A stretch of DNA of 27,975 nucleotides from Magnetococcales bacterium (GTDB lineage: Bacteria; Pseudomonadota; Magnetococcia; Magnetococcales; UBA8363): contig JADFYU010000031.1 in NCBI GenBank assembly GCA_015232865.1, positions 1-27,975 of the forward strand. The letters run 5' to 3'. The position numbers were made by a program, and so were the translations under genes. Positions 1 through 10,490 of this stretch are shown here, in pieces; within the stretch, counting starts at the first letter, position 1, and each line of letters begins with the position of its first letter. Below the pieces are notes generated by a model. The model ran no database searches, was not told the DNA's origin, and saw only the letters and a list, made by a program, of their open reading frames with translations.

Positions 1-61
1 TTATTTTTTTCTTTGCAAGATAGGTTAACAGCTCGGTATTATTCATGCTAATATCAAACAT
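1..61 (-). CDS. Possible 5' end of a truncated minus-strand gene
   Basis: Reading the minus strand from an ATG at 61-59 gives an open frame that leaves the window at base 1. Its start reads MFDISMNNTELLTYLAKKK; a second ATG lies at 46-44. No stop occurs in this frame inside the window, and an AGAGAG stretch lies upstream as a weak possible ribosome site. It would be divergent from the gene at 148. Only about 20 residues are visible, so no family can be named, and chance is a real alternative. Confidence 0.3.
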   Translation of the reverse strand, partial: MFDISMNNTELLTYLAKKKI

Positions 62-147
62 TGAGGTAAGTCTCTCTATTTTTGAGACCATCGACTCGAC
101 TGTGACATAATTATTAAGAATCTTCCCAATAAATCCGGGGTACTTTC

Positions 148-792
148 ATGAAAATAAATGAAGAAACCAAAAATATCGGTATTGTCGGCGGCGGAAAAGA
201 GGGCAAGGTTTTGCTGGATTTTCTCTCGAAAAGCGATGGGATAAAGATTCTTTTCATTGTCGACTCCGACAGCAATGCTGCCGCCATGGCCACCGCCAGC
301 AAGATGGGTGTCAAAACCATGGCCAAGCTGGATATGGCCATCAAAAACTTTCCGGTCGACATACTCATTGACGCAGATGTCAACGATGAAAACAAGCAAA
401 TCCTTCAACAGCAGGATCAGCATAACGTCGTGCATGCCTCCGTCGCTCTGACACTGATCAATGTCTTGGAGGCCGAACGGGGCAAGGCCAACAAACGGGT
501 TTTCACCGACCTCTCCGATGTTCGTCAGGAGATCGACCGCAACACGCGCGATGCCTCCAAAGCACTACACGGTATCGAAAAAATTTCCAACGAACTGGAA
601 GTTCTCGCCATCAATGCCGGAATTCAAGCCTCTCGAGCCGGTGAATTTGGTAAAGGTTTTTCCGTTGTCGCCGGAGAGGTCAAGAGTACGGCGCGTGTAG
701 CACGTGATCTGGCAAACGACATCGATCGAATTATCGGGGAAGTCTCCTCGTCATCCCATAGAATAGAGCAGGCCTTGAAAAAAGTTATGTAA
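148..792 (+). CDS. Soluble Rossmann-domain / chemoreceptor-tip fusion protein
   Basis: The protein has 214 residues and no signal peptide or membrane segment. Residues 9-110 look like a Rossmann fold: IGIVGGGKEGK is a glycine-rich nucleotide-binding loop, followed by a beta strand ending in VDSDSN and a later ILIDADVND. Residues 120-214 are helical and resemble the cytoplasmic tip of methyl-accepting chemotaxis proteins (LAINAGIQASRAGEFGKGFSVVAGEVK). Aligned by eye to Tsr, the trimer and kinase-contact residues equivalent to R388 and E391 are kept, while E385 is Gln and the usual QTN is ELE. Only about 95 residues of receptor remain, so there are no methylation helices. The start is an ATG preceded by GGGG at a suitable distance. 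Inference: a cytosolic protein that senses or carries a dinucleotide and may contact CheA/CheW or receptor arrays. The NAD-like ligand and chemotaxis role are untested. Confidence 0.8.
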   Translation: MKINEETKNIGIVGGGKEGKVLLDFLSKSDGIKILFIVDSDSNAAAMATASKMGVKTMAKLDMAIKNFPVDILIDADVNDENKQILQQQDQHNVVHASVALTLINVLEAERGKANKRVFTDLSDVRQEIDRNTRDASKALHGIEKISNELEVLAINAGIQASRAGEFGKGFSVVAGEVKSTARVARDLANDIDRIIGEVSSSSHRIEQALKKVM

Positions 793-1096
793 AACCACTC
801 CGGACCAGGAGCCTCTCCTGGTCCGGCTCCGGACCAAGCCCCCCATTTAAACGGATTAGGTAGTTGAACGTGCGTGCATGGCACAACAATTTGGTTTGTC
901 AGGTGTATGGGGAAAATCGGAATCACCTTGCTGGTGACGAGACTTTCCTTCATTATACTTGATGAATCAGGAGGTTATGTCCGGTCCGTGTGGACAGCGG
1001 TGGAATCTAGGCTCAACAGCCAAAACCAGATAAAACCTGAATTCGCAGCTTTTTTTCTAATATAACTCACATCAAACGTGATGAAATGAGCAAACA
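793..1096. other. Intergenic gap before the kinase pair
   Basis: This 304-base gap holds the hairpin at 800-826 and a further CCGGACCA copy just after it. A TATACT at 954-959 could be a -10 box, but I see no -35 hexamer at the right distance. No convincing gene is present; the longest open frame (874-1065) has no ribosome site or recognisable protein. Confidence 0.5.
800..826 (+). terminator. Strong hairpin after the receptor-tip gene
   Basis: CCGGACCAGGAG (800-811) pairs perfectly with CTCCTGGTCCGG (815-826) around a CCT loop, 8 bases after the stop codon. No T-tract follows, so it may be a Rho-assisted terminator or an mRNA 3'-end stabiliser and not a classic intrinsic terminator. Confidence 0.55.
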
Positions 1097-4000
1097 ATGA
1101 AGCTGGGTATTACCGGCAAAATGATTCTGACTTTTACGCTACTAACTCTGATCCTCTCCGGGCTGGTTGGTTTTGCAGTGTATCACCAGAGTGAAAAAAT
1201 TCTCATCGAAAAAGCCATCATCGAATTTGATGAAGAGGTTGATATTCATGGTCAATTAACCATTGATTATATCAATCGAATCCGCCGTGATGTTCTGTTT
1301 CTCTCACAAACCCCGCCTATTCAAGGGATTATACGGGCCAAACAAAACCCTACGGGCGTTGACCCCCTTGACGGTAGCAGTGAAGAGACGTGGAAACAGC
1401 GACTGACCACTATTTTTCAACAATTTTTACAAACTCATGACGAATATCTGCAAATTCGATTTATTGGTCGTACGGGCAATGGTCGGGAGATTATTCGGGT
1501 TTTCAAAAAATCCGGTGTGATTCATGCCATGCCCGAAAAGCATCTGCAATCTGTAGAAGAGGAAGATTATTTTCGTAAAACCATCGAGCTGGCTCCCGAA
1601 AAAATCTACCTCTCGCAGATTGATCTGATCAAAGAGCAGGGTCAGGTAGCGGTCCCTCACACACCAACCATGCGTATTGCCCGATCAATTCAAGACAGTA
1701 CCGGGTTGACCTTCGGCATGATCGTCATCAACATCGATTTTAAACCGGCCTTCAATAAACTGATGGCTGCCGTCACACAACCCGTCAACCTGTTTTTGGT
1801 CAATGAACAAGGGGATTTTTTAATTCATCCCAACCCCGATCTGGCTTTTGCCTTTGAGTTTGGGCCGGCTCAACGGATTCAAACTCTGAAACCAGAGTGG
1901 GCGCATCTGATGGAGGAGTTGGGAAAGAGGTCCGACCAAGCTCCTGGAATGAGCCATGATCATAACCGGATCATGGCCCAGAACAATCAGGATGCCATTA
2001 TCCGGGCCAGCCGGATTTCCTATGATCCGGACCACCTGGAAAGATATCTTGGCGTTATCGTCCAAGCACCGCGCAAAACCGTCTTGAAAGAGGTCTTGGT
2101 GGTTCGTCAAAACAGCATTTTACTGACCATCGCCTTGATTGGCATCGGGTCATTTTTGATTTTTTTCCTTGCCCGGTATCTGACCAGGCCTTTACAAAAA
2201 ATGACTAAAATCATTGAACAATTTGATCAAAACAAGGTCGATGGTTTACAAAATCTTCCCCTTTCTCAAGCGGATGAAATAGGCCGACTGGCTCGCTCTT
2301 TCAAAGAGATGGGGATTCGATTCATTGACAACCACCGTGAGATTGAAGACCGCAACGAACAGCTTCGGACCATTATCGATACCGCTGTTGATGGCATAAT
2401 TGTCATCGATGAAAAGGGCTCCATCCGCAATTTCAGTCCGGCTGCTTGCCGAATGTTTGGCTATGCCCCCTCTGAGGTGATCGGGCGCAATATCAAAATC
2501 CTAATGCCGGAGCCTTTTCACTCCCAACATGATGGCTATCTGCTGAATTATGTAACGTCGGGCAATAAAACAATTTTGGATACTCTCGGACGAGAGGTGG
2601 TCGGACAACGTAAAAATGGGCAGACTTTTCCACTGGATCTGGCCGTATCGGAAGGCTGGAATAAAAATGGACGCTTTTTTACCGGTTTTGTTCGCGATAT
2701 CAGCCAACGAGTCGAATCCGCCGAAGCCTTGCATTCGGCGGAATTGCAGCGCCTTCAGACCCAGCGGCAGTTGGAAGCCATTTTGACCAACATGAAGAAC
2801 TTTGTCTTTTTGAAGCACCACAAAAAACAGTACGTTTACATCAACACCAAATTTGAAACCCTGCTCAATCGCTCAAATGAGCAGGTTCTGGGAAAAAGCA
2901 ACAGCGACCTGTTTCCCGAATCCCTGGCTCGGCAAATGACGGATGCAGATCAATGGGTCTGGCAACGGGGATTAAACAAGGAGTGTGAGCTGAAGTTTCC
3001 TGGCATCGACGGAGACTGCTACTATGAAGCCATCTTTTTTCCTCTTACCCTGCAAGAGAGCGACATCCCTCTGGTCTGCTGTATTGGCACCGACGTCACC
3101 CAACGCAAGCAATCGGCGCACGTCTTGAAAATTGCCAAGGAAGAGGCGGAATCGGCTACACGTGCCAAGAGTAATTTTTTGGCAAATATGAGTCATGAGA
3201 TTCGCACCCCCATGAACGCCATCATCGGCCTGAGCTACCTCTGCCTGCAAACCGATTTAAACAAAAAACAGCGGGATTACATCCAAAAAGTTCACCGTTC
3301 AGCCACCAACCTGCTGAATATCATCAACGATATCTTGGATTTCTCTAAAATTGAAGCCAACAAGATGGTTTTGGAATCCATCGTTTTTTCTTTGGATGAG
3401 GTGTTGGATAATCTGTCATCAATCATCACTTTCAAAGCGCAGGAAAAGGGGCTGGAGTTTTGGATGAACACCTCACTGGCCGTCCCCGGCTTTCTCATCG
3501 GCGATCCAACCCGTCTGGGCCAGATTCTGACCAACCTGACCAATAACGCTCTAAAATTTACCGACCGGGGTGAAATCAGCCTCTCCACCGACGTGCTGAG
3601 TAAAAGTGAGGAGAGCATCCATCTACAATTTCGGGTCAAAGATAGCGGAATCGGTATGACCACGGCACAACAGTCTCAGCTATTTCAAGCCTTTACACAG
3701 GCGGATCTCTCCACAACCCGGAAATACGGCGGCACCGGCCTTGGGTTGGCCATCTGCCAACGGTTGGTTCAAGAGATGGGCGGCCAGATTCGGGTCGAGA
3801 GTCAGCCTGGGGTCGGCTCCTCTTTCCACTTTGATGTAAAACTGGGCATCTCCAAGCAGATCCCTGAAAAACCGCCTCAAACAGACACCGGGAACACTTT
3901 TGCCGCTCTCTCCGGGGCTAAGATTTTGTTAGCCGAGGATAATCTGCTGAATCAACAGGTTGCCTGCGAGCTATTGGAACAGGCCAACATAACCGTCATC

Positions 4001-4987
4001 ATAGCCAATAACGGTCAAGAGGCTTTGGAAAAATTGGAGCAAGAGCTGGTTGATGCCATTTTGATGGATGTGCAAATGCCGGTCATGGACGGGATAGCCG
4101 CAACCAATCTTATCCGAAAAAACCCCAAATGGGATCTTATTCCCACCCTGGCCATGACCGCCAACGCCTTATCCGACGACCGGGATCAATGTTTAAACGC
4201 GGGAATGCAAGACCATATCGCCAAGCCAATCAATCCTGATGTTCTTTATTCCACCCTACAGAAATGGGTCAAACCCGCCACACCCAAACCTCTGCCGGAC
4301 GCTAAAAAGAGGATAAAAAAGAAGATAAAAAAGAAACAGGATAACCGAAAATCTGTTCCAAATATTCCCGGTATAGACAGCGCTATCGGCCTACATCGTA
4401 TCGGTGGAAGAGTTAACCTATACTGCAAGCTTCTCGGCAAGTTTTTAACCAGCCAGCGTGGAGCCGTTCTTGCCATAACAGAGGCTCTGAAGGCAGGCGA
4501 AACCGAACGAGCCCAACGGCTGGCTCATACCTTGAAAGGCGTTTCTGGCACCATTGGTGCGGAGAACCTGTATATTCAGGCTGGGTCTCTGGAGTTAGCC
4601 ATCAAATATTCAGCCGGGGTTGAGCTATTGGAAACCCATTTGAACTCGGTTGGTCAAGAGTTGGAACAGATCTGCCTCTCCCTGGAAAGTGAACCGCATA
4701 TAGAGGTGTTGACAACTGCTGAAATTGAACCGACAGTCGGGATTCAAACCGCTGAGAATAAAATAAAAAGAGATGCATTGTTAAATCAAATCGCCCATGA
4801 ATTGAAAACCTTTGATTCGGGCGTAGAGAATACTCTGGAGACACTGCGAAACATCCCCTTGGACCAACCGACGGCAGAATGCTTGCTCAAAATGGAGCCA
4901 ATGCTGAGTCAATATGACTTTGAGGGGATGTTGAAAATGCTCATTGAGTTTGCTGAGCACAACACCATTGATCTGGAAAAATCTTGA
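1097..4987 (+). CDS. Hybrid histidine kinase (Cache-HAMP-PAS-PAS-HisKA-HATPase-REC-HPt)
   Basis: This 1296-residue inner-membrane sensor kinase should run an intramolecular phosphorelay. A first membrane helix (about 8-28) and a second (about 338-357) enclose a Cache-like periplasmic sensor domain of about 300 residues. A HAMP linker (358-412) follows. A FixL/NifL-like PAS (about 422-540) contains the [12 protein letters not shown] and [10 protein letters not shown] signatures, and a second PAS lies at about 556-675. The HisKA domain has the phospho-accepting H700 in [10 protein letters not shown]. The ATPase domain has the N-box around N813/N817, DSGIGM at D849, and GGTGLGL near 879. The receiver (about 941-1057) has its acceptor Asp at D991 in [11 protein letters not shown] Lys-rich linker ([11 protein letters not shown]) leads to an HPt domain with H1144 in AHTLKG. 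A C-terminal segment of about 70 residues resembles the end of the next kinase. The ribosome site is weak. The next gene overlaps by one base, so the two are probably co-translated. The ligand is unknown. Confidence 0.93.
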   Translation: MKLGITGKMILTFTLLTLILSGLVGFAVYHQSEKILIEKAIIEFDEEVDIHGQLTIDYINRIRRDVLFLSQTPPIQGIIRAKQNPTGVDPLDGSSEETWKQRLTTIFQQFLQTHDEYLQIRFIGRTGNGREIIRVFKKSGVIHAMPEKHLQSVEEEDYFRKTIELAPEKIYLSQIDLIKEQGQVAVPHTPTMRIARSIQDSTGLTFGMIVINIDFKPAFNKLMAAVTQPVNLFLVNEQGDFLIHPNPDLAFAFEFGPAQRIQTLKPEWAHLMEELGKRSDQAPGMSHDHNRIMAQNNQDAIIRASRISYDPDHLERYLGVIVQAPRKTVLKEVLVVRQNSILLTIALIGIGSFLIFFLARYLTRPLQKMTKIIEQFDQNKVDGLQNLPLSQADEIGRLARSFKEMGIRFIDNHREIEDRNEQLRTIIDTAVDGIIVIDEKGSIRNFSPAACRMFGYAPSEVIGRNIKILMPEPFHSQHDGYLLNYVTSGNKTILDTLGREVVGQRKNGQTFPLDLAVSEGWNKNGRFFTGFVRDISQRVESAEALHSAELQRLQTQRQLEAILTNMKNFVFLKHHKKQYVYINTKFETLLNRSNEQVLGKSNSDLFPESLARQMTDADQWVWQRGLNKECELKFPGIDGDCYYEAIFFPLTLQESDIPLVCCIGTDVTQRKQSAHVLKIAKEEAESATRAKSNFLANMSHEIRTPMNAIIGLSYLCLQTDLNKKQRDYIQKVHRSATNLLNIINDILDFSKIEANKMVLESIVFSLDEVLDNLSSIITFKAQEKGLEFWMNTSLAVPGFLIGDPTRLGQILTNLTNNALKFTDRGEISLSTDVLSKSEESIHLQFRVKDSGIGMTTAQQSQLFQAFTQADLSTTRKYGGTGLGLAICQRLVQEMGGQIRVESQPGVGSSFHFDVKLGISKQIPEKPPQTDTGNTFAALSGAKILLAEDNLLNQQVACELLEQANITVIIANNGQEALEKLEQELVDAILMDVQMPVMDGIAATNLIRKNPKWDLIPTLAMTANALSDDRDQCLNAGMQDHIAKPINPDVLYSTLQKWVKPATPKPLPDAKKRIKKKIKKKQDNRKSVPNIPGIDSAIGLHRIGGRVNLYCKLLGKFLTSQRGAVLAITEALKAGETERAQRLAHTLKGVSGTIGAENLYIQAGSLELAIKYSAGVELLETHLNSVGQELEQICLSLESEPHIEVLTTAEIEPTVGIQTAENKIKRDALLNQIAHELKTFDSGVENTLETLRNIPLDQPTAECLLKMEPMLSQYDFEGMLKMLIEFAEHNTIDLEKS

Positions 4988-7900
4988 TGACTTCCCACGT
5001 CAAAATATTGAGCGCACGACCTTTGCTTTGGCAGGCTCTTTTATTTGCAATCTATTTTCAAGCCTCCCTCTCCTGGGCCGCTCAATCGGCAGATTCAGCA
5101 AAACAAACAGAGCGGGAATTGGCCGTTGTTTCTGTTGCTTCCTTGGAAAAATCAACCGATGACGCTTTTAACCTAGATTCGGCACCGGCTTCCTTTTCCA
5201 AGTTGGACAACTCGTTTAAACTGACTCCAGAAGAACAGGAGTGGTTACAGGCCAATCCTGCCATAAAAGTGGGCATCAACAATGCGTGGCCACCCATGGA
5301 TTATGTCGGGGTGGATGGTCAACCCCATGGGATCGGAGTCGGGTTTATTCAAGCGTTAAACCAACGTCTGGGCGGCGTATTACAGATTGTTCCAGGTAGC
5401 TGGAAACAGATTTATCGGGATGTACAAACCGGGCAACTGGACGCCCTGATGGATATTACGCCCCGCGAGGATCGAAAACCTTTTTTTAACTTTACCCACC
5501 CCTATATCACGGTTCCCCACAGTATTTTTGCCCACCACAGCAACCCACAAGCCGGAACCATGCTGGGATTGGCCAAAGGCAGTGTGGCCGTTGAGAAGGG
5601 CTTTTTCATTGTCTCGGTCCTTAACGATGAGTTTTCGACCATTGAGGTTCAGGAGTATTCCACTACCCTTGAAGCCCTGCAAGCTGTCTCTAAAGGGGAA
5701 GCAGACGCCTATATCGGCAATCGGGCCGTCGCCATTCATACCATGCGGGAGGCGTTGATTAACGACCTCGACGAGTTTTCAAGTTTTAAACAGACCGCCT
5801 CCATCAATGCCATCGGTGTGCGCAAGGATTGGCCTATTCTCTACGATATTCTTGAGAAGGCCCTGGATGATATCAACCCCCAGGAACGTAAAGAAATCCT
5901 GGAAAATTGGACCGAAAAAAAACCGGATCAATCCTCAAAACTACTGCTAACCCATGAGGAGCGCACCTGGTTAAACAATCATCCGGTCATTCGGGTCGCT
6001 TCCGATCCGGCCTTTGCCCCCATCGAATTCCGGGATGAAAACGGCCATTTTCAGGGTATTTCCTGGGATTATCTTGAGACCCTCTCCAGCATCCTGGGTA
6101 TAACGTTTGAAGCCAAACAGGATAGAAACTGGCCTGAGTTGATTCAGGACATGGAAAACCGGCAGGTAGATCTTTTTTCCGCTGCGGTTCCCACTTCTGG
6201 ACGGAAAAAAATGGCCTCGTTTACTGCGCCGTATCTATCATTACCGACAGTCATTTACACCCAGAAGGGCGAGCCTTATCTGGGCGATTTATCCAGCCTG
6301 AATGGAAAAAAAGTGGCGGTGGCTAAAGGGTTTTGGCTGGAGGAGTTGCTCAATAAACGGCACCCGGAATTGATTCAAATCCCTGCCGCCAACGTTCGAG
6401 AGGCTCTATTCAAAGTGGCCCACGGCGAGGTGTACGCCTACGTTGATATTCTGTTGACGGCCAGTCATTATATTCAAGAGGAAGGGTTGGCCAATCTTCA
6501 GGTCTCCGGTCATACCCCCTACCGCATGAACCTTGCCATGGGTGTGCGCAGTGATTGGCCCCAGTTGGTCCAACTGCTCAATAAGGCCATCAACCAGATG
6601 GATAAACAGGAACGCCTGGCCAAAATTGGAAAATGGTCGGCACTCACCATCAAAAAAGATGCCGACAGACGACTGTTTTGGCAAACCCTGGCCATAGCCG
6701 GTGCCGTACTTTTGGTTTTTCTTTTCTGGATCTGGAGTCTTCAGCGGCAGATTAACGAACGAGAAAAAGCGGAAAATGAGATGAGAAAGCTACTCATCGC
6801 CGTCGAGCATAGCCCTTCTGCTGTATTGATCACCGATACCCAAGCCATCATTGAATATGTCAATCCGGCTTTTACCAAAATTACCGGATATAAACTAAGC
6901 GACGTGCTGGGAAAAAATCCAAGCCTGCTCCAATCCGGCCAAACGCCGCAGCACATCTATCAAGCACTATGGACCACGCTTCGCAAGGGCAAGGAGTGGT
7001 CGGGTGAACTCCTGAATCGCAAAAAGGACGGCTCTTTTTTCTGGGAGTCGGTCACCATCGCTCCCATCATCAATCAGGAGAGGGTCACCACCCATTATAT
7101 CGCAGCCAAAGAGGATATCACTCAACGCAAACTGGTTGAAAAGGCTTTAGCCCAAGCCAAAGAACATGCGGAAGCGGCGACTCGTGCCAAAAGTGATTTT
7201 CTGGCAAATATGAGTCACGAAATCCGCACACCCATGAACGCCATCATTGGAATGTCTCATCTGGCGCTAAATACCGATCTGGACGATAAACAGCGGGATT
7301 ATATTGCAAAAGTTCACTCCTCAGCTCAATCTTTGCTCGGCATCATCAACGATATTCTCGACTTTTCTAAAATTGAGGCGGGGAAATTAGACATGGAGTC
7401 GGTGCCATTCAATCTGGATGAGGTGCTGAATAATCTGGCCAATTTTATCTCAACCAAAGCGGAGAAGGTGGGACTGGAAGTCAGTTTTTATATTGACCGG
7501 GATGTTCCGCTCCGCTTGATCGGCGATCCGCTGAGGCTGGGGCAAATTCTTTTAAACCTGCTCAACAATGCCCTGAAATTTACCCTGGAAGGCAATATTG
7601 TTCTATCCATTCATCTGGAAAAGCGCACTGACAGAAAATTGGGACTTCATTTCAAGGTGGAAGACTCCGGTATTGGTATGGATCAGGAACAGCAAAAACG
7701 CCTGTTCAAAGCCTTTTCTCAAGCTGACTCTTCAACCACCCGAAAATTTGGCGGAACCGGACTGGGATTGACCATCAGTAAACGTCTGGTTGAAATGATG
7801 GATGGTCGAATCTGGTTGATAAGCGAGTCAGGCAAAGGAAGTATTTTCCATTTTACGGCTATTTTTGGCCGAAATGATATGGATCGGCGCCGGTTTAGAT

Positions 7901-9447
7901 TCCCCTCCAACAGCATGGTCGGCATGCGGGTATTGGTTGTGGACGACAATCCCGTCGCCCGGAATTTACTGAAGAAATCTTTGGCTTCGTTCTCCTTCGA
8001 GGTCAACACCTCTGACTCGGCCCGGTCAGCCCTATCGGCAACCCAAAAAGCCGTTACAGAAAATCGACCCTTTGAAATCATATATCTGGACTGGAAATTG
8101 GCCGAAACCGATCATCTTCAGACCATCCCGGAAATCCGGCGCTGTTGTACACCGGATAAAACACCGGCGATTATTTTGTTGACGGCCAACACTCAGAGTA
8201 ATCTGGATACCCTGACTAAAAAGTGGGACGTTGAATTTATTATCAGCAAGCCGACCAATCTTTCCAAACTATTCAATGCAACCATAGCGGCACTGGGCCA
8301 TCAGAGCACCTTTTCACAGCCGGAGATTGAACCTCTCATTGAAATAGAAGAGGCGACTGAACTGTTGCAGGGGGCCACGGTTCTATTGGTTGAAGACAAT
8401 GAGATCAATCAACAGGTCGCCCAGGAGTTGTTACAGATGGTTGGCATCACTGTTCAAACGGCGGACAATGGTCAACAGGCTGTCGAGGCCATCGAACAGG
8501 ACGATTTTGATGCCGTACTCATGGATATTCAAATGCCGGTCATGGATGGTTTTGCCGCAACCGGCCAAATCCGAACCAACCCCCGCTTTGAATCTCTGCC
8601 CATTATCGCCATGACCGCCAATGCCATGGCTGGAGATCGGGAGAAGAGTCTGAAAGCCGGAATGAACGACCATCTGGCAAAACCGGTGGTGCCGGAAGAG
8701 CTGTATGATATCCTCATCAACTGGGTCGTCAAGAAATCAGACCCGGCTGAATCCGCTTCGACACCGCGTTCTTTTTATCCAACCAAACAAAACAGGACCG
8801 AAACAGTCCTCTATTCTATTTCAGGTTTGGACTGTAAAAAAGGGATGCAGAATGTTGGAAATAAAGCTGATATTTATGTCAAAATCTTAAAAAAGTTCAT
8901 CCTGAGTCATAACGACTCCGCACAACAGATGATACAACAGCAGCAGCAAGGAGACTATGCGGCATTAGAACGCTCGGCTCACACTCTCAAAGGTTTGGCT
9001 GCGACCATCGGTGCCAACAACCTATCGGATCTGGCCGCACAGATTGAACATTCGGCGAACAATCCCGATCGATCCGAGGCGACACTTACAGCCCAGATTA
9101 GCCAATCCGGCGAACTACTTTCGACAATCATCGCTGCAATCAAAGAGTCGTTACCAGCCCAGGAATCGGATTCTGATGATCAAGAAAAGAGCGGACCTGA
9201 CCACGATGTAAACCCGGAACAACTCGCCCTCCTGTTCCAACAAATCCACTCCTATGTGAACGCCTATGATACCATGGCAGAGAAGATGGTGACTGAGCTG
9301 ATTCTCTTGGTCGGTCAAGGATCAAGAAGAAAAAGAGCGCTTAAGCTCCAGGCAGCATTGGATGGATATGATTTTGAAGCCTGCCTGACCCTTTTACAGG
9401 AGTGGGCAGACGACGAGAAAATTGACCTTGCCAATCCGGACCGGTGA
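4987..9447 (+). CDS. Hybrid histidine kinase with tandem periplasmic solute-binding sensors (BvgS/EvgS-like)
   Basis: The protein has 1486 residues from the ATG that shares its A with the stop of the previous kinase (TGATG); a TTG one codon earlier is an alternative. An N-terminal export signal (about 8-31) leads to two SBP_bac_3 (Venus flytrap) domains at about 79-310 and 319-555. One membrane helix follows (about 563-585), the layout of BvgS/EvgS-type kinases. Next come a PAS (about 600-715), HisKA with H744 in [10 protein letters not shown], an ATPase domain ([23 protein letters not shown]), receiver 1 with a DD pair and D1035 in YLDWKL, receiver 2 with D1180 in MDIQMPVMDG, and HPt with H1332 in AHTLKG. 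Receiver 1 keeps Asp, Thr and Lys positions but departs from the usual MDxxMPxMDG loop. From HisKA onwards it is strikingly like the preceding kinase, which suggests duplication followed by sensor exchange. No separate response regulator lies nearby. Ligands may be amino acids or other small polar solutes (inference from the fold). Confidence 0.93.
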   Translation: MTSHVKILSARPLLWQALLFAIYFQASLSWAAQSADSAKQTERELAVVSVASLEKSTDDAFNLDSAPASFSKLDNSFKLTPEEQEWLQANPAIKVGINNAWPPMDYVGVDGQPHGIGVGFIQALNQRLGGVLQIVPGSWKQIYRDVQTGQLDALMDITPREDRKPFFNFTHPYITVPHSIFAHHSNPQAGTMLGLAKGSVAVEKGFFIVSVLNDEFSTIEVQEYSTTLEALQAVSKGEADAYIGNRAVAIHTMREALINDLDEFSSFKQTASINAIGVRKDWPILYDILEKALDDINPQERKEILENWTEKKPDQSSKLLLTHEERTWLNNHPVIRVASDPAFAPIEFRDENGHFQGISWDYLETLSSILGITFEAKQDRNWPELIQDMENRQVDLFSAAVPTSGRKKMASFTAPYLSLPTVIYTQKGEPYLGDLSSLNGKKVAVAKGFWLEELLNKRHPELIQIPAANVREALFKVAHGEVYAYVDILLTASHYIQEEGLANLQVSGHTPYRMNLAMGVRSDWPQLVQLLNKAINQMDKQERLAKIGKWSALTIKKDADRRLFWQTLAIAGAVLLVFLFWIWSLQRQINEREKAENEMRKLLIAVEHSPSAVLITDTQAIIEYVNPAFTKITGYKLSDVLGKNPSLLQSGQTPQHIYQALWTTLRKGKEWSGELLNRKKDGSFFWESVTIAPIINQERVTTHYIAAKEDITQRKLVEKALAQAKEHAEAATRAKSDFLANMSHEIRTPMNAIIGMSHLALNTDLDDKQRDYIAKVHSSAQSLLGIINDILDFSKIEAGKLDMESVPFNLDEVLNNLANFISTKAEKVGLEVSFYIDRDVPLRLIGDPLRLGQILLNLLNNALKFTLEGNIVLSIHLEKRTDRKLGLHFKVEDSGIGMDQEQQKRLFKAFSQADSSTTRKFGGTGLGLTISKRLVEMMDGRIWLISESGKGSIFHFTAIFGRNDMDRRRFRFPSNSMVGMRVLVVDDNPVARNLLKKSLASFSFEVNTSDSARSALSATQKAVTENRPFEIIYLDWKLAETDHLQTIPEIRRCCTPDKTPAIILLTANTQSNLDTLTKKWDVEFIISKPTNLSKLFNATIAALGHQSTFSQPEIEPLIEIEEATELLQGATVLLVEDNEINQQVAQELLQMVGITVQTADNGQQAVEAIEQDDFDAVLMDIQMPVMDGFAATGQIRTNPRFESLPIIAMTANAMAGDREKSLKAGMNDHLAKPVVPEELYDILINWVVKKSDPAESASTPRSFYPTKQNRTETVLYSISGLDCKKGMQNVGNKADIYVKILKKFILSHNDSAQQMIQQQQQGDYAALERSAHTLKGLAATIGANNLSDLAAQIEHSANNPDRSEATLTAQISQSGELLSTIIAAIKESLPAQESDSDDQEKSGPDHDVNPEQLALLFQQIHSYVNAYDTMAEKMVTELILLVGQGSRRKRALKLQAALDGYDFEACLTLLQEWADDEKIDLANPDR

Positions 9448-9449
9448 CT

Positions 9450-10490
9450 TCAGGATGAACTCAGACGATTTTGCCAGAACCGAACCAGTGGGGTGGCCCA
9501 GGGAGCGGACAGAACCGTTTGATCTCCTAAAGGTTGATTGGGCCATCGATTGGCTCCTTGACTAAAAGGGGTGACCCGATATCGGCTCCGGTTCTCCTGC
9601 AAAAACGCCAAAAGCCTCTGCCACCGTTGGCGCACTTGATGGTTGGCCTTAAAACGGGGGCTTTCTAGATTTTGGTTTGAAGCAAACTCCGAAGGGTGGG
9701 TCAAAATCACGACCGGTCCCGACTGCTGACGCCACGCCGCCTCCAGAATCGCCTCCATTTCCTGCCAGGTCGAGCCGATTATGGTGAGCAGTCGCAAGGG
9801 AGCTGTCGGCCAGGGAAAAAGCCGATAGGAGCGCACCGGAACTTCCAAAAGACCCGCCACAGCGTGACACCCCCCCACCAGCCCCCGCAACGCTGGCTCC
9901 GAAGGCCAGTTGTAACCACTACCGACGCAAGAGGTCAAAGAAATCCCAGCCCGAGCAACCGCTTGAAGCACCGGCAAATCCACACTCAGACCACCCGCCC
10001 GGAATGCCAAGGGCGCACGACCGACTATTTGTTTGAACAACTCAACCGCCTCAGCCAACTGTTCATCCAAAAGTGAATCATCCAAGCCAACCAAGGTGTC
10101 AGCGGGAGAGCGACCCCGCCAGGTTTTTTCCCAGTCCGTCTGGGAGAAGACCCGCCAACAGGGATGCAGGTGCAGCTGGATATCTTGACCGGCCTGCTCC
10201 ATGGCCGTGGCAGCCTCCTTTAGCGGTTCCAGACCAAAACAGTGGGTCTGAAACACCTCCAGAAAAAAGGTGGCGGTCAATTCCGCTTGATTTAAACTCT
10301 GAAGAATATAGCCCAAACCCAGGGATTCTCCCTCTTTTGTCCGCCGCCACATGGCCTGCTCGCCAAGGGGTCGATAGCGTTGGGAATCCATAAACGCTCC
10401 GTTGATATCCCCTTCTACATCCACCGTCAGTGACACATCCAACACCTGATCCATCGCCTTTTCTCCCCTTCCGCCTGGGTACCGGATCAT
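9450..10490 (-). CDS. Polysaccharide deacetylase-like protein (CE4/NodB-type fold)
   Basis: The protein has 346 residues with no signal peptide, so it is probably cytoplasmic. It shows the order of motifs expected in CE4-type carbohydrate deacetylases: TVDVEGD with D24 as candidate catalytic base and metal region, TATFFLEVF, an H-x-H metal pair (H107, H109 in LHLHP), FRAGG with R164, and a late THPSEF. This matches the divergent branch of such proteins found in glycan loci, which has HLHP in place of the usual HSxxH. The start ATG overlaps the stop of the upstream Mor-like gene as ATGA and has AAGGA in front. An ATG at 10454, behind GGGGAG, is a credible second start. It converges on the kinase gene with a 2-base gap. 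The substrate is unknown; coupling to a DNA-binding regulator is unusual for a deacetylase. Confidence 0.8.
   Translation of the reverse strand: MIRYPGGRGEKAMDQVLDVSLTVDVEGDINGAFMDSQRYRPLGEQAMWRRTKEGESLGLGYILQSLNQAELTATFFLEVFQTHCFGLEPLKEAATAMEQAGQDIQLHLHPCWRVFSQTDWEKTWRGRSPADTLVGLDDSLLDEQLAEAVELFKQIVGRAPLAFRAGGLSVDLPVLQAVARAGISLTSCVGSGYNWPSEPALRGLVGGCHAVAGLLEVPVRSYRLFPWPTAPLRLLTIIGSTWQEMEAILEAAWRQQSGPVVILTHPSEFASNQNLESPRFKANHQVRQRWQRLLAFLQENRSRYRVTPFSQGANRWPNQPLGDQTVLSAPWATPLVRFWQNRLSSS

Noticed and set aside
874..1065. Small plus-strand open frame in the gap before the first kinase
   Set aside because: No ribosome site and no protein-like pattern; start lies in ordinary intergenic sequence.
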